From Bacteroidota bacterium (GTDB taxonomy: Bacteria; Bacteroidota; Bacteroidia; Bacteroidales; Tenuifilaceae): a DNA stretch of 64,000 bases. Location: positions 1-64,000 of the forward strand of contig JAKQKB010000178.1 in assembly GCA_029560875.1 (NCBI GenBank). The letters are read 5' to 3'. The notes beneath the pieces were generated by a model, which searched no databases, had not been told where the DNA came from, and worked only from the letters and a program-made list of their open reading frames with translations. Positions 55,401-64,000 of the stretch are shown here, piece by piece (position 1 is the stretch's first letter; every line of letters begins with the position of its first letter). A program made the position numbers and the translations under genes.

Positions 55401-55589
55401 GCTGCGTATAAACGTATTGGATCAATTTATATTTCAACCTTTTGGTTCAACCTATTTGCCATTTGGATAATGACAGGGTTATTCTACTTTACTCTTTGGA
55501 GCGATATGTTTAGGGTAGTTAACAAGTTTGTGGAGCGATTCAAGTTCAGGAAACTTACCAATAGAATATCAAGATATCTACCAAGCTAA
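52485..55589 (+). CDS. ABCG-like ATP-binding cassette transporter with long N-terminal region
   Basis: 1034 residues. The first 240 form a helical, TerB-like plus possible FHA-like region. The ATPase domain has Walker A GGSGVGKST (281-289), signature SGGQRKRLNMAMELM (near 387) and Walker B VLFVDEPTSG (407-416). An ABC-2/ABCG membrane domain follows with helices around 580-760 and one near 985-1010; a long extracytoplasmic part lies between. This half-transporter-in-one-chain form is conserved in Bacteroidota; the substrate is unknown. Ends at a strong terminator. Confidence 0.88.
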   Translation: MSESLLKALMKLFAFVISIDRKGAARLTADVLEDYLLHDFGKEQTNIFLTKFREYINLYQLEQNSDLDFVVDSDVIKTIVESINTEFEQNQKVWLILQLIEFIGDSKISTPLRIEFVKDVATLFNIREFEFENGKDFILSESNSQIPWNQQVLLIDSNKDFATSEIKHITNERLNGQIYVLRISSTNTFLIKYFGDSELFLNSRNIKPGRTYIFGAGSVIRGERISPIYYSRVSSAFIQDPNRPFVSMVVKDIEYQHKGSKNGIYPFSFTAYSGQLIGIMGGSGVGKSTLLNLLNGNLKPANGKVLINGYDINENKAELEGVIGYVPQDDLLVDELTVYQNLYYNASLCFSNIDKQALSELIDKTLNDFDLVEARDLRVGDPLNKYISGGQRKRLNMAMELMREPSVLFVDEPTSGLSSMDSERIMLLLKKQSFKGKIVFANIHQPSSDVFKLFDKIIVLDHGGRPIFQGNPMDAVVYFKQMGNFLKPEESECITCGNVNTDIILRVVEARVVNEYGKLTRKRKRSAREWYDLYLNNIEKKLNIYLPPCVSPIPPNNFKIPSRPKQMWIYFRRNLRSKLANSQFINISLIAAPILAVIIGYFTKYLHGTLTDPNAYLFSENDNIPSFLFMSVVAMMFLGLTISAEEIIKDRKILYREKFLNLSYFSYINSKIIVLFIFSALQSLMFVVIGHGILEIKGMFWSHWLILFSTAFCSNLIGLNLSAALNSVVAIYVLIPIVLVPQLLFSGVIVNFNKLHKTISHPEFVPVVGDIMLSRWSYEALCVQQFKTNKYNREFFDLNTQLSNSNYNSSFLIPKLQSLVNEVSVDLTLSRKTPRIDKDLSIIRNEVSLLEENFPIHGFSYPNTTFLYPETVNVDYLNITNQKLDTLKNHFNIVYREIIEKRDDKLKTLAVKLGSNDAVFELSRNYHNKGVENLVTNRNEIQKIEVVGDRLMRRYEPIYAIPSSKIGRAQLFAAYKRIGSIYISTFWFNLFAIWIMTGLFYFTLWSDMFRVVNKFVERFKFRKLTNRISRYLPS

Positions 55590-55592
55590 AAG

Positions 55593-55620
55593 AAAGAGCG
55601 GAATTAACTTCCGCTCTTTT
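55593..55620. terminator. Bidirectional terminator
   Basis: AAAGAGCGGAA (55593-55603) pairs with TTCCGCTCTTT (55609-55619). The DUF4249 gene's stop codon (55604-55606) sits in the loop, so the last residues of that protein are encoded by the hairpin. Confidence 0.85.
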
Positions 55621-56518
55621 TGCCCATTAGTTTGTTTTTGGTATCGATATCGGATTGCTTAACAATATAGGAACTTCGAATTACAGCGTATGCTGAGAAA
55701 TATCCTATAGCTCCATTATTTAAATTTGTTCGTGCATTTGCAGGAGGAGCACTAAACAAAGGTATTTGAGGTTGAGAACTTGTTTGTATTTCGGTTATAA
55801 ACCTGAAGTAATCCTCAGGTATTACAGATAACTCCAATGTAACCTTGTAGCCAGGTTTTAGAGTGTCGGGGTCTTCAATAAAATAAAGGGCTGCTCCATT
55901 AGTTGAAGTTCCATTTATAAGTTTATCGTCCGAGATAATTATATTGTTTAAGGAATCGCTATAAAGTACATCGTTTATGTAAACCTTAAACATATAGAAG
56001 TTCTTTTGGTCCTCGGGTTCGTTAGCCCAACCGTTTACATACCAACCATCCCATTGAGTGTTATACAAAACGTTTATTGAGTCCAAGTATTTGGTTTGAT
56101 AATCTGCATCCAAGGATGGAATTGCTGATTCTGCGGTTAAGTCATATACCACATCATCGCCAACCATAGCAACATTTTCAGCAGTAAGAGTGTAGGTCTT
56201 GCCTAGTTCACCATAAACATCGGGTTGTGTATAGTAGTTCCCAGGCTCAGTAATACTTTCAGTTAAAGGAAAAACATTTACACCATCGGAAATGCTTAGG
56301 GTTGCTCCTGATATTAATTGAGAAGGATTATTGCTAAAGTAATCTGCAGTTTGAACAATTCTAATTTTGTGAGCTATTGTATCGGTAGTAATACTTCCGT
56401 AAACCACTATTTTAGGAGGAATACTATCTAACTCAATACTCATTCTCTCGGTACACGATGTAATAGCAAACATCGATATTGTTAGGTAGATATATTTTGT
56501 AATTTTCATACGTTTCAT
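55604..56518 (-). CDS. DUF4249 lipoprotein
   Basis: 304 residues with a lipoprotein signal (FAITSC, Cys22). The early PPKIVVYGSITTDTIAHKIRI and SGATLSISDG are typical of DUF4249, a family almost always encoded next to a TonB receptor; these are thought to be the surface or plug-side partner that helps capture the ligand. It lies 12 bp after the receptor gene, so the two are an operon. Its stop lies in a terminator loop. Confidence 0.88.
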   Translation of the reverse strand: MKRMKITKYIYLTISMFAITSCTERMSIELDSIPPKIVVYGSITTDTIAHKIRIVQTADYFSNNPSQLISGATLSISDGVNVFPLTESITEPGNYYTQPDVYGELGKTYTLTAENVAMVGDDVVYDLTAESAIPSLDADYQTKYLDSINVLYNTQWDGWYVNGWANEPEDQKNFYMFKVYINDVLYSDSLNNIIISDDKLINGTSTNGAALYFIEDPDTLKPGYKVTLELSVIPEDYFRFITEIQTSSQPQIPLFSAPPANARTNLNNGAIGYFSAYAVIRSSYIVKQSDIDTKNKLMGKKSGS

Positions 56519-56530
56519 GGCAAGCCTAGT

Positions 56531-58873
56531 TTAAAATTTTAAATTGTAAGTGAACGAAGGAATCATTGGAAAATAAATCATCTCAGCATAAGTTTTATTT
56601 GGGTCATCTTTATCCTGAAGGAACATTATTGTCCAAGGGTTTTTCCGATTATATGCGTTTATCACGGAGAAGTTCCATTCACCTTGGTATCGTCTATTGA
56701 AATTCTTTTTCGATTTTATTGTCAACGACATATCCAAGCGGTGGTATAAAGGAAATCGTCCATCATTCCTTTCAGAGTAAAGAGGAATGATAACCTTCTC
56801 TATTTCGGCACGAGCAACGGGTTTTGAGTAGGCTTTGCCCGTTGATAGCTGCCAGTTGGCCGATAGGCTAACCCGCTTGTTGAAATTATAACTAAAAACA
56901 ACGGATAGGTTATGTGGCTTATCGTACGAAGCCTTGTAGGTATTTCCAAGGTTTACCTCTGGAGTTTCCCTAAATGTTCTGGAGAAGGTGTAGCTAACCC
57001 AGCCATCAAACTTTTCACGCGCAAACCTACTGTAGAGTTCAAATCCATAGGAATGGCCTTTTCCTGCACGGATATCGGCCTCAATTTCATCGTTGAGCAA
57101 TAGTTGTGCAAAGTCCTTGAAATCTATCAGGTTATCCATTTTTTTGTAGAAAATCTCGGCAGAAGTTTCCAGAGAGTTGTCAAAAAAGTTTCGGAAATAC
57201 CCAACCGCCCATTGGTCGGCAACTTGTGGTTTAATATTTGGCGATGCTGCAAACCATACATCCAAAGGGCTACCTGCATTGGAGTTTGATGCTTGCTGAA
57301 GATACTGAACAGTATGCGAATAACTTGTTTTTACGGAACTGTAATCGTTAATTAGGTATGTAATACCAAGACGTGGTTCTGGACTAATGTAAGTGTGGTA
57401 TATCTCGCCCGATTTATAGGAGTTTTTACCAATCACTTTGTAATTATTATCGAGTATTAGCGATTCAGCTTCACCCATATTCTGGAACGCAGAAACGCGT
57501 AAACCGTACTTAAAAATAAATTTTGATACTTTTTGTTCATTCGATATATATATGGCATGCTCTAATCCATAACTCTCAGGCATTTCCCATCTTTTAATAA
57601 ACGATTCATCATTGGTACCCTTTACAATTCCTGGGCTAAATGATAGTAATGATGAACTAACTCCAAACTTGATGCTGTTATTAGAGTTAGCATTATAGGT
57701 AAAGTCTAATTTGACAGTGGTTTCCTTCATCTCAGAATCCCACTGGAAAGCATTAGCATCGTTTGAGTCGGCACCTAAAAAATAGTTATAGTTACTTCTT
57801 AGTAGGGTTAAATTCATAAACAGGCTGTTGCCAAAAATATGGTTCCAGCGAGTGGTAAATGTTCTATTGCCGTAACCAAACCCCATCATTCCATTCTTAA
57901 ACAAATCGCGACCAAAATACCCCGATACAAAAATTCGGTTATTGCTGTTGATTGTATAGTTAACTTTGGCATTTAGGTCGTAGAAGTACATTTTATTGTC
58001 GCGCATATCCTCGTTGGAAAGGAACGGAAACATTAAATCCAAGTAGGTTCTTCGGCCTGCAATCATAAAGGAACTTTTATCCTTAACAATTGGTCCTTCC
58101 AAAGTTAACCTGCTCGATAGCGTTCCTATGCCGCCAGTAACTGCAAATTGCTTAGAGTTACCTTCCTTCATTCTAATATCGAGCACCGATGCCAAACGGC
58201 CACCCATTGATGCAGGCATATCGCCCTTGTAGAGCTTAACATCCTTTATTGCATCGTTGTTGAATACAGAAAAAAATCCCAAAAGGTGAGATGCGTTGTA
58301 AACTGTGGCTTCATCTAAAAGAATAAGGTTGTGGTCAATTGCGCCACCACGCACGCTGAATCCTGATGAACCCTCGGCAGCACTCACTACCCCAGGTAAA
58401 AGTTGTATGGCTTTTATAACATCCACTTCGCCCATCAGTGCAGGGATTTGACGTATTTTCTTCATCTCCAACTTAACCACGCTCATCTCCGGACGGGCAA
58501 CGTTGGCATTAGCCTTTTCGCGCTTAATTACAACCTCGCCAATTTGAACGCTCTCGGGCTGTAATTCAATATCAATTTGGGTTCCTTTGTTTAGCGAAAT
58601 TTCTTTCTCAATATTGTTGTAGCTGATGTAGCTAAAGACTACGGTATAGTCACCTTTAGGTAGGTTTAGCGAGTAGAAACCGTAACTATTGGTAGATGTT
58701 CCAATATTAGTTCCTTTAATGTAAATAGTTGCTCCAATTAATGCCTCGCCTGTACTAGAATCCTTTAGATATCCACTTATACCAAACTTGTCTTGTGAAA
58801 AAATTAAACTAGAACTTAGCGAGAAGAATAAAAGAAGTAGTAATTTTTGAATAGTAGCTCTAATGTTTTGCAT
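56531..58873 (-). CDS. TonB-dependent outer membrane receptor
   Basis: 780 residues. Signal peptide, then a carboxypeptidase-regulatory-like domain (about 30-110, GISGYLKDSSTGEALIGATI), plug (about 130-235, PALMGEVDVIKAIQLLPGV and GFSVRGGAIDHNLILLDEA), then a 22-strand barrel ending in Phe. It takes up an unknown ligand, possibly a metal chelate or peptide, with the DUF4249 partner. A TAnnTTTG box lies at 58931-58938. No SusD-type partner adjoins, so a glycan role is less likely. Confidence 0.93.
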   Translation of the reverse strand: MQNIRATIQKLLLLLFFSLSSSLIFSQDKFGISGYLKDSSTGEALIGATIYIKGTNIGTSTNSYGFYSLNLPKGDYTVVFSYISYNNIEKEISLNKGTQIDIELQPESVQIGEVVIKREKANANVARPEMSVVKLEMKKIRQIPALMGEVDVIKAIQLLPGVVSAAEGSSGFSVRGGAIDHNLILLDEATVYNASHLLGFFSVFNNDAIKDVKLYKGDMPASMGGRLASVLDIRMKEGNSKQFAVTGGIGTLSSRLTLEGPIVKDKSSFMIAGRRTYLDLMFPFLSNEDMRDNKMYFYDLNAKVNYTINSNNRIFVSGYFGRDLFKNGMMGFGYGNRTFTTRWNHIFGNSLFMNLTLLRSNYNYFLGADSNDANAFQWDSEMKETTVKLDFTYNANSNNSIKFGVSSSLLSFSPGIVKGTNDESFIKRWEMPESYGLEHAIYISNEQKVSKFIFKYGLRVSAFQNMGEAESLILDNNYKVIGKNSYKSGEIYHTYISPEPRLGITYLINDYSSVKTSYSHTVQYLQQASNSNAGSPLDVWFAASPNIKPQVADQWAVGYFRNFFDNSLETSAEIFYKKMDNLIDFKDFAQLLLNDEIEADIRAGKGHSYGFELYSRFAREKFDGWVSYTFSRTFRETPEVNLGNTYKASYDKPHNLSVVFSYNFNKRVSLSANWQLSTGKAYSKPVARAEIEKVIIPLYSERNDGRFPLYHRLDMSLTIKSKKNFNRRYQGEWNFSVINAYNRKNPWTIMFLQDKDDPNKTYAEMIYFPMIPSFTYNLKF

Positions 58874-58930
58874 TTAATTTTTAATGGTTTGAATTAGTAA
58901 TAGTTGTTAGTCAGTAAGGTAACGAAAATA

Positions 58931-58938
58931 CAAACTTA
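58931..58938 (-). promoter_or_regulatory. Promoter -7 box candidate for the TonB receptor operon
   Basis: TAAGTTTG on the minus strand fits TAnnTTTG, 58 bp before the receptor ATG. A TTTG about 15 bp upstream is a possible -33 element, spaced shorter than usual. Confidence 0.4.
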
Positions 58939-59063
58939 CGAGCTCCAAGCATACAAAATGTATACCAACTATTAAATAAAGCTTAAGGGATGGTTAAATG
59001 AGAGAGAAAATAATATATTATTAAAACCCTTATTAGTAAAGAATAGTTATCTTTTTTGATGCC

Positions 59064-60020
59064 TTACTCAATTTCTTCTCCAAAATCTTCTTTAATAATC
59101 TCATGATAGTGCTCTAAGTTTTCGCTTATTTCTTTCCACATTATGATATTTTTTTCAACTTCTGCATATTTATAGAATGTTAAATTTATCTTACCTGAGT
59201 CTAAGTCCTGCTTATCAAGTTCTACAATATATAAACGAGTTAGTTTTAAGTTGTTTTCCACAAAATTTGGTTGCATTGCTAAGTTTACACCCTTAAATAG
59301 TGTTTGAACACTAGGATACATAAGAACATCTGTACGAAAGTTATGGTTAGCATATAATGCTCTATAGGCTAAAGTTGCAGAAAGCGAATAATTATTGTCA
59401 GAAATAAAGCAACTATCCAAATATTTTAGATATTCCAGTAACCCCTCTTCCCTTTCCTTATCAAGTTTTTGATTAAAACTCTTTTCAAATGGAAGGTTGA
59501 TTTTTTCTTGTATTTTTTCCTTTAGCATATTAAAATTGTTCTCTTTTGGCAATTCTACCTGAAGAAAACTCTCAAAAAGTAACTCCTCTTCAGTTTTAAT
59601 TAACTCCCATTTGGAAATACAAAATTTCTTATTTTTATTCTTATAATTCTTGATTACTTCTATTAAAGCCGTAAAGGCATTATTTGAACAGTAAAATACA
59701 GGGTACTTTGGGAAATTACATCTCCCCATTCCAACAATATCAATGGGCGGATAACTATGTTCTCTAATAAAGTTTATGCTAGATATTGCATCTAATTCTC
59801 TTGCTCGAAAGAATTTCGTCAGAAAACTATTACACTTAAACGGTTGCTTAATATTTGGAATTAAATTAAATTCTCTTTCTAAGATATTTGAAATTATAGA
59901 AACGAAATCTTCTACATTTTCTCCATTATATCTTGGAAATTCAGTTTGTTTTAACTTTCTAATTGATTGTTTTACTTTGTCAATCTTGGGGATGTTCTCA
60001 AATTCATGAATATTTTCCAT
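59064..60020 (-). CDS. RES-domain protein
   Basis: 318 residues. The core (about 60-260) shows the RES pattern: FFRARELD, then GRCNFPKYPVFYCSNNAFTA with Arg and Tyr, and YPSVQTLFKGVNLAM with Ser and Asn. RES proteins such as MbcT break down NAD+; many are toxins paired with an Xre/MbcA (DUF2384) antitoxin, which is absent here. The gene is AT-rich and Lys/Asn/Ile-rich, and follows a caspase-like gene by 21 bp on the same strand. Toxic activity is inference; non-toxin RES proteins exist. Confidence 0.75.
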   Translation of the reverse strand: MENIHEFENIPKIDKVKQSIRKLKQTEFPRYNGENVEDFVSIISNILEREFNLIPNIKQPFKCNSFLTKFFRARELDAISSINFIREHSYPPIDIVGMGRCNFPKYPVFYCSNNAFTALIEVIKNYKNKNKKFCISKWELIKTEEELLFESFLQVELPKENNFNMLKEKIQEKINLPFEKSFNQKLDKEREEGLLEYLKYLDSCFISDNNYSLSATLAYRALYANHNFRTDVLMYPSVQTLFKGVNLAMQPNFVENNLKLTRLYIVELDKQDLDSGKINLTFYKYAEVEKNIIMWKEISENLEHYHEIIKEDFGEEIE

Positions 60021-60041
60021 AATTTAAAATTTATCAACCAT

Positions 60042-61340
60042 CTACCTAACCAGCACCCAACTATTCAAATCCTCATTACTATCAATACCTAACTTATTGG
60101 TTGGAGTTTGCTCCTTATTGTTGAGCAGAACGGATTGGAGTGGGATTACATCCGACAGGTATTCCACCAACTCTTGGTACGAAATGTTACCCTTGGTTTC
60201 CTTTAACTTTTTAAGTAAGTAGTATGTGAAAAATCCATGTTTCTTATCCTTGTATGGTAGTGCGGTTTGGTCGCCGGAGGTGGCGGATAGTATGGCTATA
60301 TTGCCACGCAAAACTCCTTCGGCAGGGCGTACCTTAACACCTCTTGCTGCAACTAATGCTTTATTACGCGCTCCACCTGAAAAACATGCATCAATAAACA
60401 CCACAACCCTTTTAGCGGGATGCTCGGTTAGCTTACCGTACAAATCGTATAGCTTAATTCCATCCTTAGCGTTTTGTCCCGATATATCAACAGGCATAAT
60501 GTATGGCTCGCGAGTAACCTCATCGGGTAAACCATGGCCAGCATAGTAAACAAACAGTTCGCCCTTACCTTTGGCATTCTTCATAATTAGGTTCATTCGG
60601 GCAATAGCTTGATTCATTTGGCCAGTAGTGGCATCGAGTAGTAATGTGATATTCTGTTCAGGAATACCCAAAATATTCATTGCATACTCCCTAAAAGCAG
60701 AGGCATCGTTACGGGCATAATCAACATTTACCTCAGCGGTTAAATCAACCTGCTTGGAGCTATAGTCCTCATTACCCACAATTAGAGCAAAGCGGAAAGG
60801 ATTTTCGTATCCATTGTTTGGTATATCCTTATCAACATCGGATAGCCTCTCAAAAACATAACCCTTGTTATCGGGCGATTGAACATAGACAACCTGTTGC
60901 TTTACAACAGTATCGCGAATAACCACATAGCCCGACTCTTTCTGTAAAGTTGCAAGAACATCCTTGTCGTAATAGTATGCCCCTCCCGAAATAAAATCGA
61001 CACCAAACGCTGGAATTGCTGCAACATTTAGAATCAGGTTCAACCATATCTTTCCGCTTACCTCAGCCTTATCGGTATAGGTGTAAGGTACAAAACCGTC
61101 CTTACGAAACTCATATATATACTGATTTTTAGAATTTACCTGACCCTTTTGAACCTTCCGTTTTACCCACACGTTGCATGGTGTAGTTTTACCTGTACTA
61201 ACATTGTTTATGTACACCTCTGCACCAACAGGATTCGATGTAAGGGATACCTTTTGTTTTGTGGAGTTAAGCATGGTTGCGCAAGCACTTACAATTAGTG
61301 CCAAACCAAATAAGATTATAAAGTTGAATATTCTGGTCAT
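60042..61340 (-). CDS. PEGA-domain caspase-like (C14) lipoprotein
   Basis: 432 residues. Lipoprotein signal with Cys20 (LIVSACA), a PEGA domain (about 28-105, SNPVGAEVYINNVSTGKTTP) and a caspase/metacaspase domain (about 183-430). The catalytic dyad is intact: His269 in YYAGHGLPDE and Cys319 in VVFIDACFSGGA. It would be membrane-anchored on the periplasmic side, probably cleaving proteins after Arg or Lys (inferred from bacterial metacaspases). The RES gene follows by 21 bp. A transporter gene lies upstream, 70 bp away. Confidence 0.88.
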   Translation of the reverse strand: MTRIFNFIILFGLALIVSACATMLNSTKQKVSLTSNPVGAEVYINNVSTGKTTPCNVWVKRKVQKGQVNSKNQYIYEFRKDGFVPYTYTDKAEVSGKIWLNLILNVAAIPAFGVDFISGGAYYYDKDVLATLQKESGYVVIRDTVVKQQVVYVQSPDNKGYVFERLSDVDKDIPNNGYENPFRFALIVGNEDYSSKQVDLTAEVNVDYARNDASAFREYAMNILGIPEQNITLLLDATTGQMNQAIARMNLIMKNAKGKGELFVYYAGHGLPDEVTREPYIMPVDISGQNAKDGIKLYDLYGKLTEHPAKRVVVFIDACFSGGARNKALVAARGVKVRPAEGVLRGNIAILSATSGDQTALPYKDKKHGFFTYYLLKKLKETKGNISYQELVEYLSDVIPLQSVLLNNKEQTPTNKLGIDSNEDLNSWVLVR

Positions 61341-61410
61341 AACGAAAGTTTTTTATCTATACAAAATTAAACCAAATGAATTCTTAAGTCAATTTAAAAC
61401 ATAATCGATT

Positions 61411-62679
61411 CTATCGCCAATTCCTAAGTTTATAACCCCAAACCGAATAGTACAGAATAATCAAATATGAAGGAATTAAAACTAAATAAGCAATTTGAGG
61501 ATTATACATATCGCTTATTTTTCCCCATATCAACGGCAATAAAGCGCCACCAGCAATAGCCATAATTAGTATAGCGGAACCTGTTTTAATGAATTTGCCA
61601 AGGTCATGTATTGCTAAAGGCCATATTGCTGGCCAAACTAAGGCATTGGCAAGTCCCATCAGCGCTAAAAAGAAAATTGATGTTGAACCATCAGTAAATA
61701 TAACTCCAAATGTGAATAAAATGCCTAACACAGCAGAGGTTAAAAGTGCTACACGTTGCGATATGTATTTGGGAATAAGCACAATTCCAATTAAGTATCC
61801 AAATATCATTGCAAAAAGAGTGTAGGACGTGAATGCTTTAGCAGTAGATATTTCGATGCCTTGCGACATACCGTATCGAATAATTGTATCGCCTGCCACC
61901 ACTTCGGCTCCAACGTAAAAGAAAAGCGCAATGGCACCTAAAATTAACTGTGGAAATTGGAAAATGCTTGTTTTTGTATCCAGTTTATCGTTCGCAACCT
62001 CTGAATCTTGCTCTAAATCCACTTCTGGCAGGGGTGCGTAACGGACAAATATTCCTAAAAGTACCAAAATTGAGGTCATAACAATATAAGGTCCTATAAC
62101 CCTTTGGGCAAGACTATCGAGTGCTGTGCTCTTTTCAGCATCGCTTAAATTACTTAACGATTGAACAAACGAGTCGCCATCTTGCAAAATGAAGTAAGCC
62201 AGAATAAGCGGAGCAATAGCCCCTGCGAGTTTGTTGCATATCCCCATAATACTTATGCGTTTTGCAGCACTCTCACGTGGGCCAATAATGGTTATGTATG
62301 GATTCGATGCGGTTTGAAGCAGCGCTAATCCTGCTCCCATAACAAACAATCCTAACAAGAACATCCAGTAAACTCGTTCAAAAGCAGCAGGCACAAAAAT
62401 AAGCGTACCAACAGCCATTACGAGCAATCCCACTGACATTCCCTTGTGGAATCCAGTCTTCTTCAAAACCCACGATGCGGGCAAAGCCATAATAGTATAG
62501 GATATATAAAAAGCAAAAGCAACAAAGGTGGCTTGAAAATCGGTAAGTTCACAGGAAATTTTAAAGTATGGAATCAGAATTCCGTTTAGCCACGTTACAA
62601 ATCCAAAAATAAAGAATAATGCACCAATAATGAGCATTGGCAATATGTAACTTTGATTTGTTTTAGATTTTAGGTTCAT
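61411..62679 (-). CDS. FucP/GluP-type sugar:H+ symporter (MFS)
   Basis: 422 residues with twelve membrane helices. FFIFGFVTWLNGILIPYFK in helix 1, the ASNPYITIIGP block and GICNKLAGAIAPLI are typical of FucP/GluP transporters, which import fucose, glucose or galactose with protons. No metabolic genes for the sugar adjoin. Oriented with the caspase and RES genes but probably transcribed separately. Confidence 0.9.
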   Translation of the reverse strand: MNLKSKTNQSYILPMLIIGALFFIFGFVTWLNGILIPYFKISCELTDFQATFVAFAFYISYTIMALPASWVLKKTGFHKGMSVGLLVMAVGTLIFVPAAFERVYWMFLLGLFVMGAGLALLQTASNPYITIIGPRESAAKRISIMGICNKLAGAIAPLILAYFILQDGDSFVQSLSNLSDAEKSTALDSLAQRVIGPYIVMTSILVLLGIFVRYAPLPEVDLEQDSEVANDKLDTKTSIFQFPQLILGAIALFFYVGAEVVAGDTIIRYGMSQGIEISTAKAFTSYTLFAMIFGYLIGIVLIPKYISQRVALLTSAVLGILFTFGVIFTDGSTSIFFLALMGLANALVWPAIWPLAIHDLGKFIKTGSAILIMAIAGGALLPLIWGKISDMYNPQIAYLVLIPSYLIILYYSVWGYKLRNWR

Positions 62680-62850
62680 TGTTTTTGGTTTAATCTTGTT
62701 AAGGACTCAAATGTATTAAAAGTTCGTATTTAATTTGAATTCAATGTTGATTTTTTAAACTATAGCAAGAAACTAATGGGGTTTTTAACTTGCTGGAAAA
62801 TCAACAATAGAAGAATTTTGTATATTGCCACAACTATTTTTGAGAAGAAT

Positions 62851-64000
62851 ATGCTTACCCTATCAACGCCTATTTTATCTTCATTGAGTTATTTAAGTTG
62901 CTTATCATTACCCAGTTCTGATTTAAATGGAGTATTCTCGCTCCCCTTTCACGAGCCTGTAATTGTATTCTGCATAACACTTCTAGTAATTCTTATAGTT
63001 CCATTTATCTTCACAAAATTTAAAATGCCAGGTATTATTGGGTTAATACTATCGGGCATGCTACTTGGCAGTTCAGGTTTTAATATTCTTGAAAGTAGTG
63101 GGAGCATTGCACTACTAGGAAATGTTGGACTGATGTACTTAATGTTCCTAGCAGGGTTGGAGCTGGACATGAATACTTTTGTTCAGAATAAAAATAGAAA
63201 CTTGGTTTTTGGTGCATTAACTTTTACAATTCCCTTTATAGTTGGGTTCTGGGTTTGTAGGCATATCCTAAACTACGAGATACTACCATCGCTACTGGTA
63301 TCTAGTATGTTTTCCACTCAAACCCTCATAGCTTATCCAATTGTATCGCGATTAAGGTTAACCAAAACAGAACCTGTAGGGGTGGCAATTGGTGGAACTA
63401 TCATTACAGATACCTTAGTTCTACTTCTTCTTATACTTATTGTTGCTCTAAAAAATGGCGAGAATTCATCCAATTTTTGGTTTATACTAAGCGGTTCTAT
63501 TGTCGTTTACTTCTTTTTTATTCTATACATATTCCCTAGGATTACAAAATGGTTCTTTAAAAATACATCAACCGATATTATTGCACAGTATGTTTTTGTG
63601 CTCTCCATGGTATTTCTTGCTGGAACATTAGCCAAACTAATTAGGCTTGAGCCTATTATCGGTGCTTTTATGGCCGGAATTGTTTTAAACCGACAAATCC
63701 CCCATTCATCAACATTAATGAGCAGAATAGAGTTTGTTGGTAATGCTATTTTTATCCCGATTTTCCTATTGTATGTTGGAATGCTTATCGATTTAAAAGC
63801 ATTTATTAGCGGCTGGGAATCACTTAAATTATCAATTATTTTAATAGTTTTTGCAATATCGAGCAAATGGCTGGCAGCATACGTTACCCAAAAAATATTT
63901 TTATACAAAACAATTGAACGCCAGTTAATATTTGGTTTGAGCACTGCACACGCAGCAGCAACAATTGCAATTATTCTTATTGGATACCAAATGGGAATTA
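62851..64000 (+). CDS. CPA2-family cation:proton antiporter, 5' part
   Basis: The frame opens at an ATG at 62851 and runs off the window after 383 codons. Repeated hydrophobic helices with PGIIGLILSGMLLG, LMYLMFLAGLELDM and EPIIGAFMAGIVLNRQIP are typical of KefB/NhaS3-like monovalent cation:proton antiporters (CPA2). They exchange Na+ or K+ for H+ across the inner membrane. The remainder, perhaps a regulatory tail, lies beyond the window. Confidence 0.85.
   Translation, partial: MLTLSTPILSSLSYLSCLSLPSSDLNGVFSLPFHEPVIVFCITLLVILIVPFIFTKFKMPGIIGLILSGMLLGSSGFNILESSGSIALLGNVGLMYLMFLAGLELDMNTFVQNKNRNLVFGALTFTIPFIVGFWVCRHILNYEILPSLLVSSMFSTQTLIAYPIVSRLRLTKTEPVGVAIGGTIITDTLVLLLLILIVALKNGENSSNFWFILSGSIVVYFFFILYIFPRITKWFFKNTSTDIIAQYVFVLSMVFLAGTLAKLIRLEPIIGAFMAGIVLNRQIPHSSTLMSRIEFVGNAIFIPIFLLYVGMLIDLKAFISGWESLKLSIILIVFAISSKWLAAYVTQKIFLYKTIERQLIFGLSTAHAAATIAIILIGYQMGI

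Noticed and set aside
1-64000. CRISPR arrays, rRNA operons, prophage or plasmid genes
   Set aside because: No regularly spaced repeats, no rRNA stretches and no phage structural, transposase or replication genes were seen.

Overview
The window looks like a low-GC Bacteroidota chromosome, most likely order Bacteroidales. Several things point there: promoter boxes of the TAnnTTTG type, a SpoIIE-type phosphatase family with TPR repeats, a 7TM-HD phosphohydrolase, an FtsK-LolA pair, a TonB receptor paired with a DUF4249 lipoprotein, a FISUMP lipoprotein, ribosomal protein THX and a four-helix-bundle (S23-like) gene. Tryptophanase, a catabolic-type carbamoyltransferase with carbamate kinase, pyruvate phosphate dikinase and dipeptidyl peptidase IV suggest an amino-acid- and peptide-using, probably anaerobic or facultative life; that is inference.

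Layout. 0-2 kb: end of cysD, a small four-helix-bundle cassette between inverted repeats, then cysN. 2-13.3 kb: Nudix / 38-aa membrane protein / NlpC-P60 operon, 7TM-HD protein, LolA, FtsK, a lipoprotein, arcC-argF, an RRM protein, DUF456 and acylphosphatase. 13.3-17.2 kb: TPR-PP2C sensor phosphatase, ribosomal protein THX (short, easily missed), a possible structured RNA, an MBL hydrolase and tRNA-Leu(GAG). 17.45-21.7 kb: an integron-type gene cassette array, with four same-strand single-gene cassettes, three well-formed attC sites and one degenerate site, and no integrase in view. 21.7-27.3 kb: a secreted protein, a FISUMP lipoprotein between two REP-like hairpins, agmatinase-family enzyme, tRNA-Leu(CAG) and DPP IV. 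27.6-34.5 kb: ppdK, an ankyrin protein with a putative barrel, a lipoprotein, CCA-adding enzyme and thioredoxin. 34.5-38 kb: a molybdenum cofactor operon (moeA, moaA, moaC, MOSC-MogA fusion). 38.3-52.3 kb: transporters, tryptophanase, PatB-type lyase, a second TPR-PP2C protein, AlaX-like editing protein, an S9 hydrolase, small housekeeping enzymes and PPK2. 52.5-64 kb: a large ABCG-like transporter, DUF4249/TonB receptor pair, a RES-domain protein behind a PEGA-caspase lipoprotein, a FucP-type sugar transporter and the start of a CPA2 antiporter cut by the window edge.

The most interesting signals are: (1) the cassette array, in which each cassette's first bases are the exact reverse complement of its own terminal attC arm for three of four cassettes; (2) two tRNA-Leu genes that share a conserved leader which starts just after a TAnnTTTG box and carries a copy of the tRNA 5' end; (3) the inverted-repeat-bounded four-helix-bundle gene splitting cysD from cysN; (4) a caspase-like lipoprotein and a RES-domain gene 21 bp apart; (5) a 24-codon leader ORF plus small terminator-like hairpin in front of tryptophanase.

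Limits: all family assignments are from reading motifs, with no database search. Coordinates of short sites were counted by hand and could be off by a base or so.
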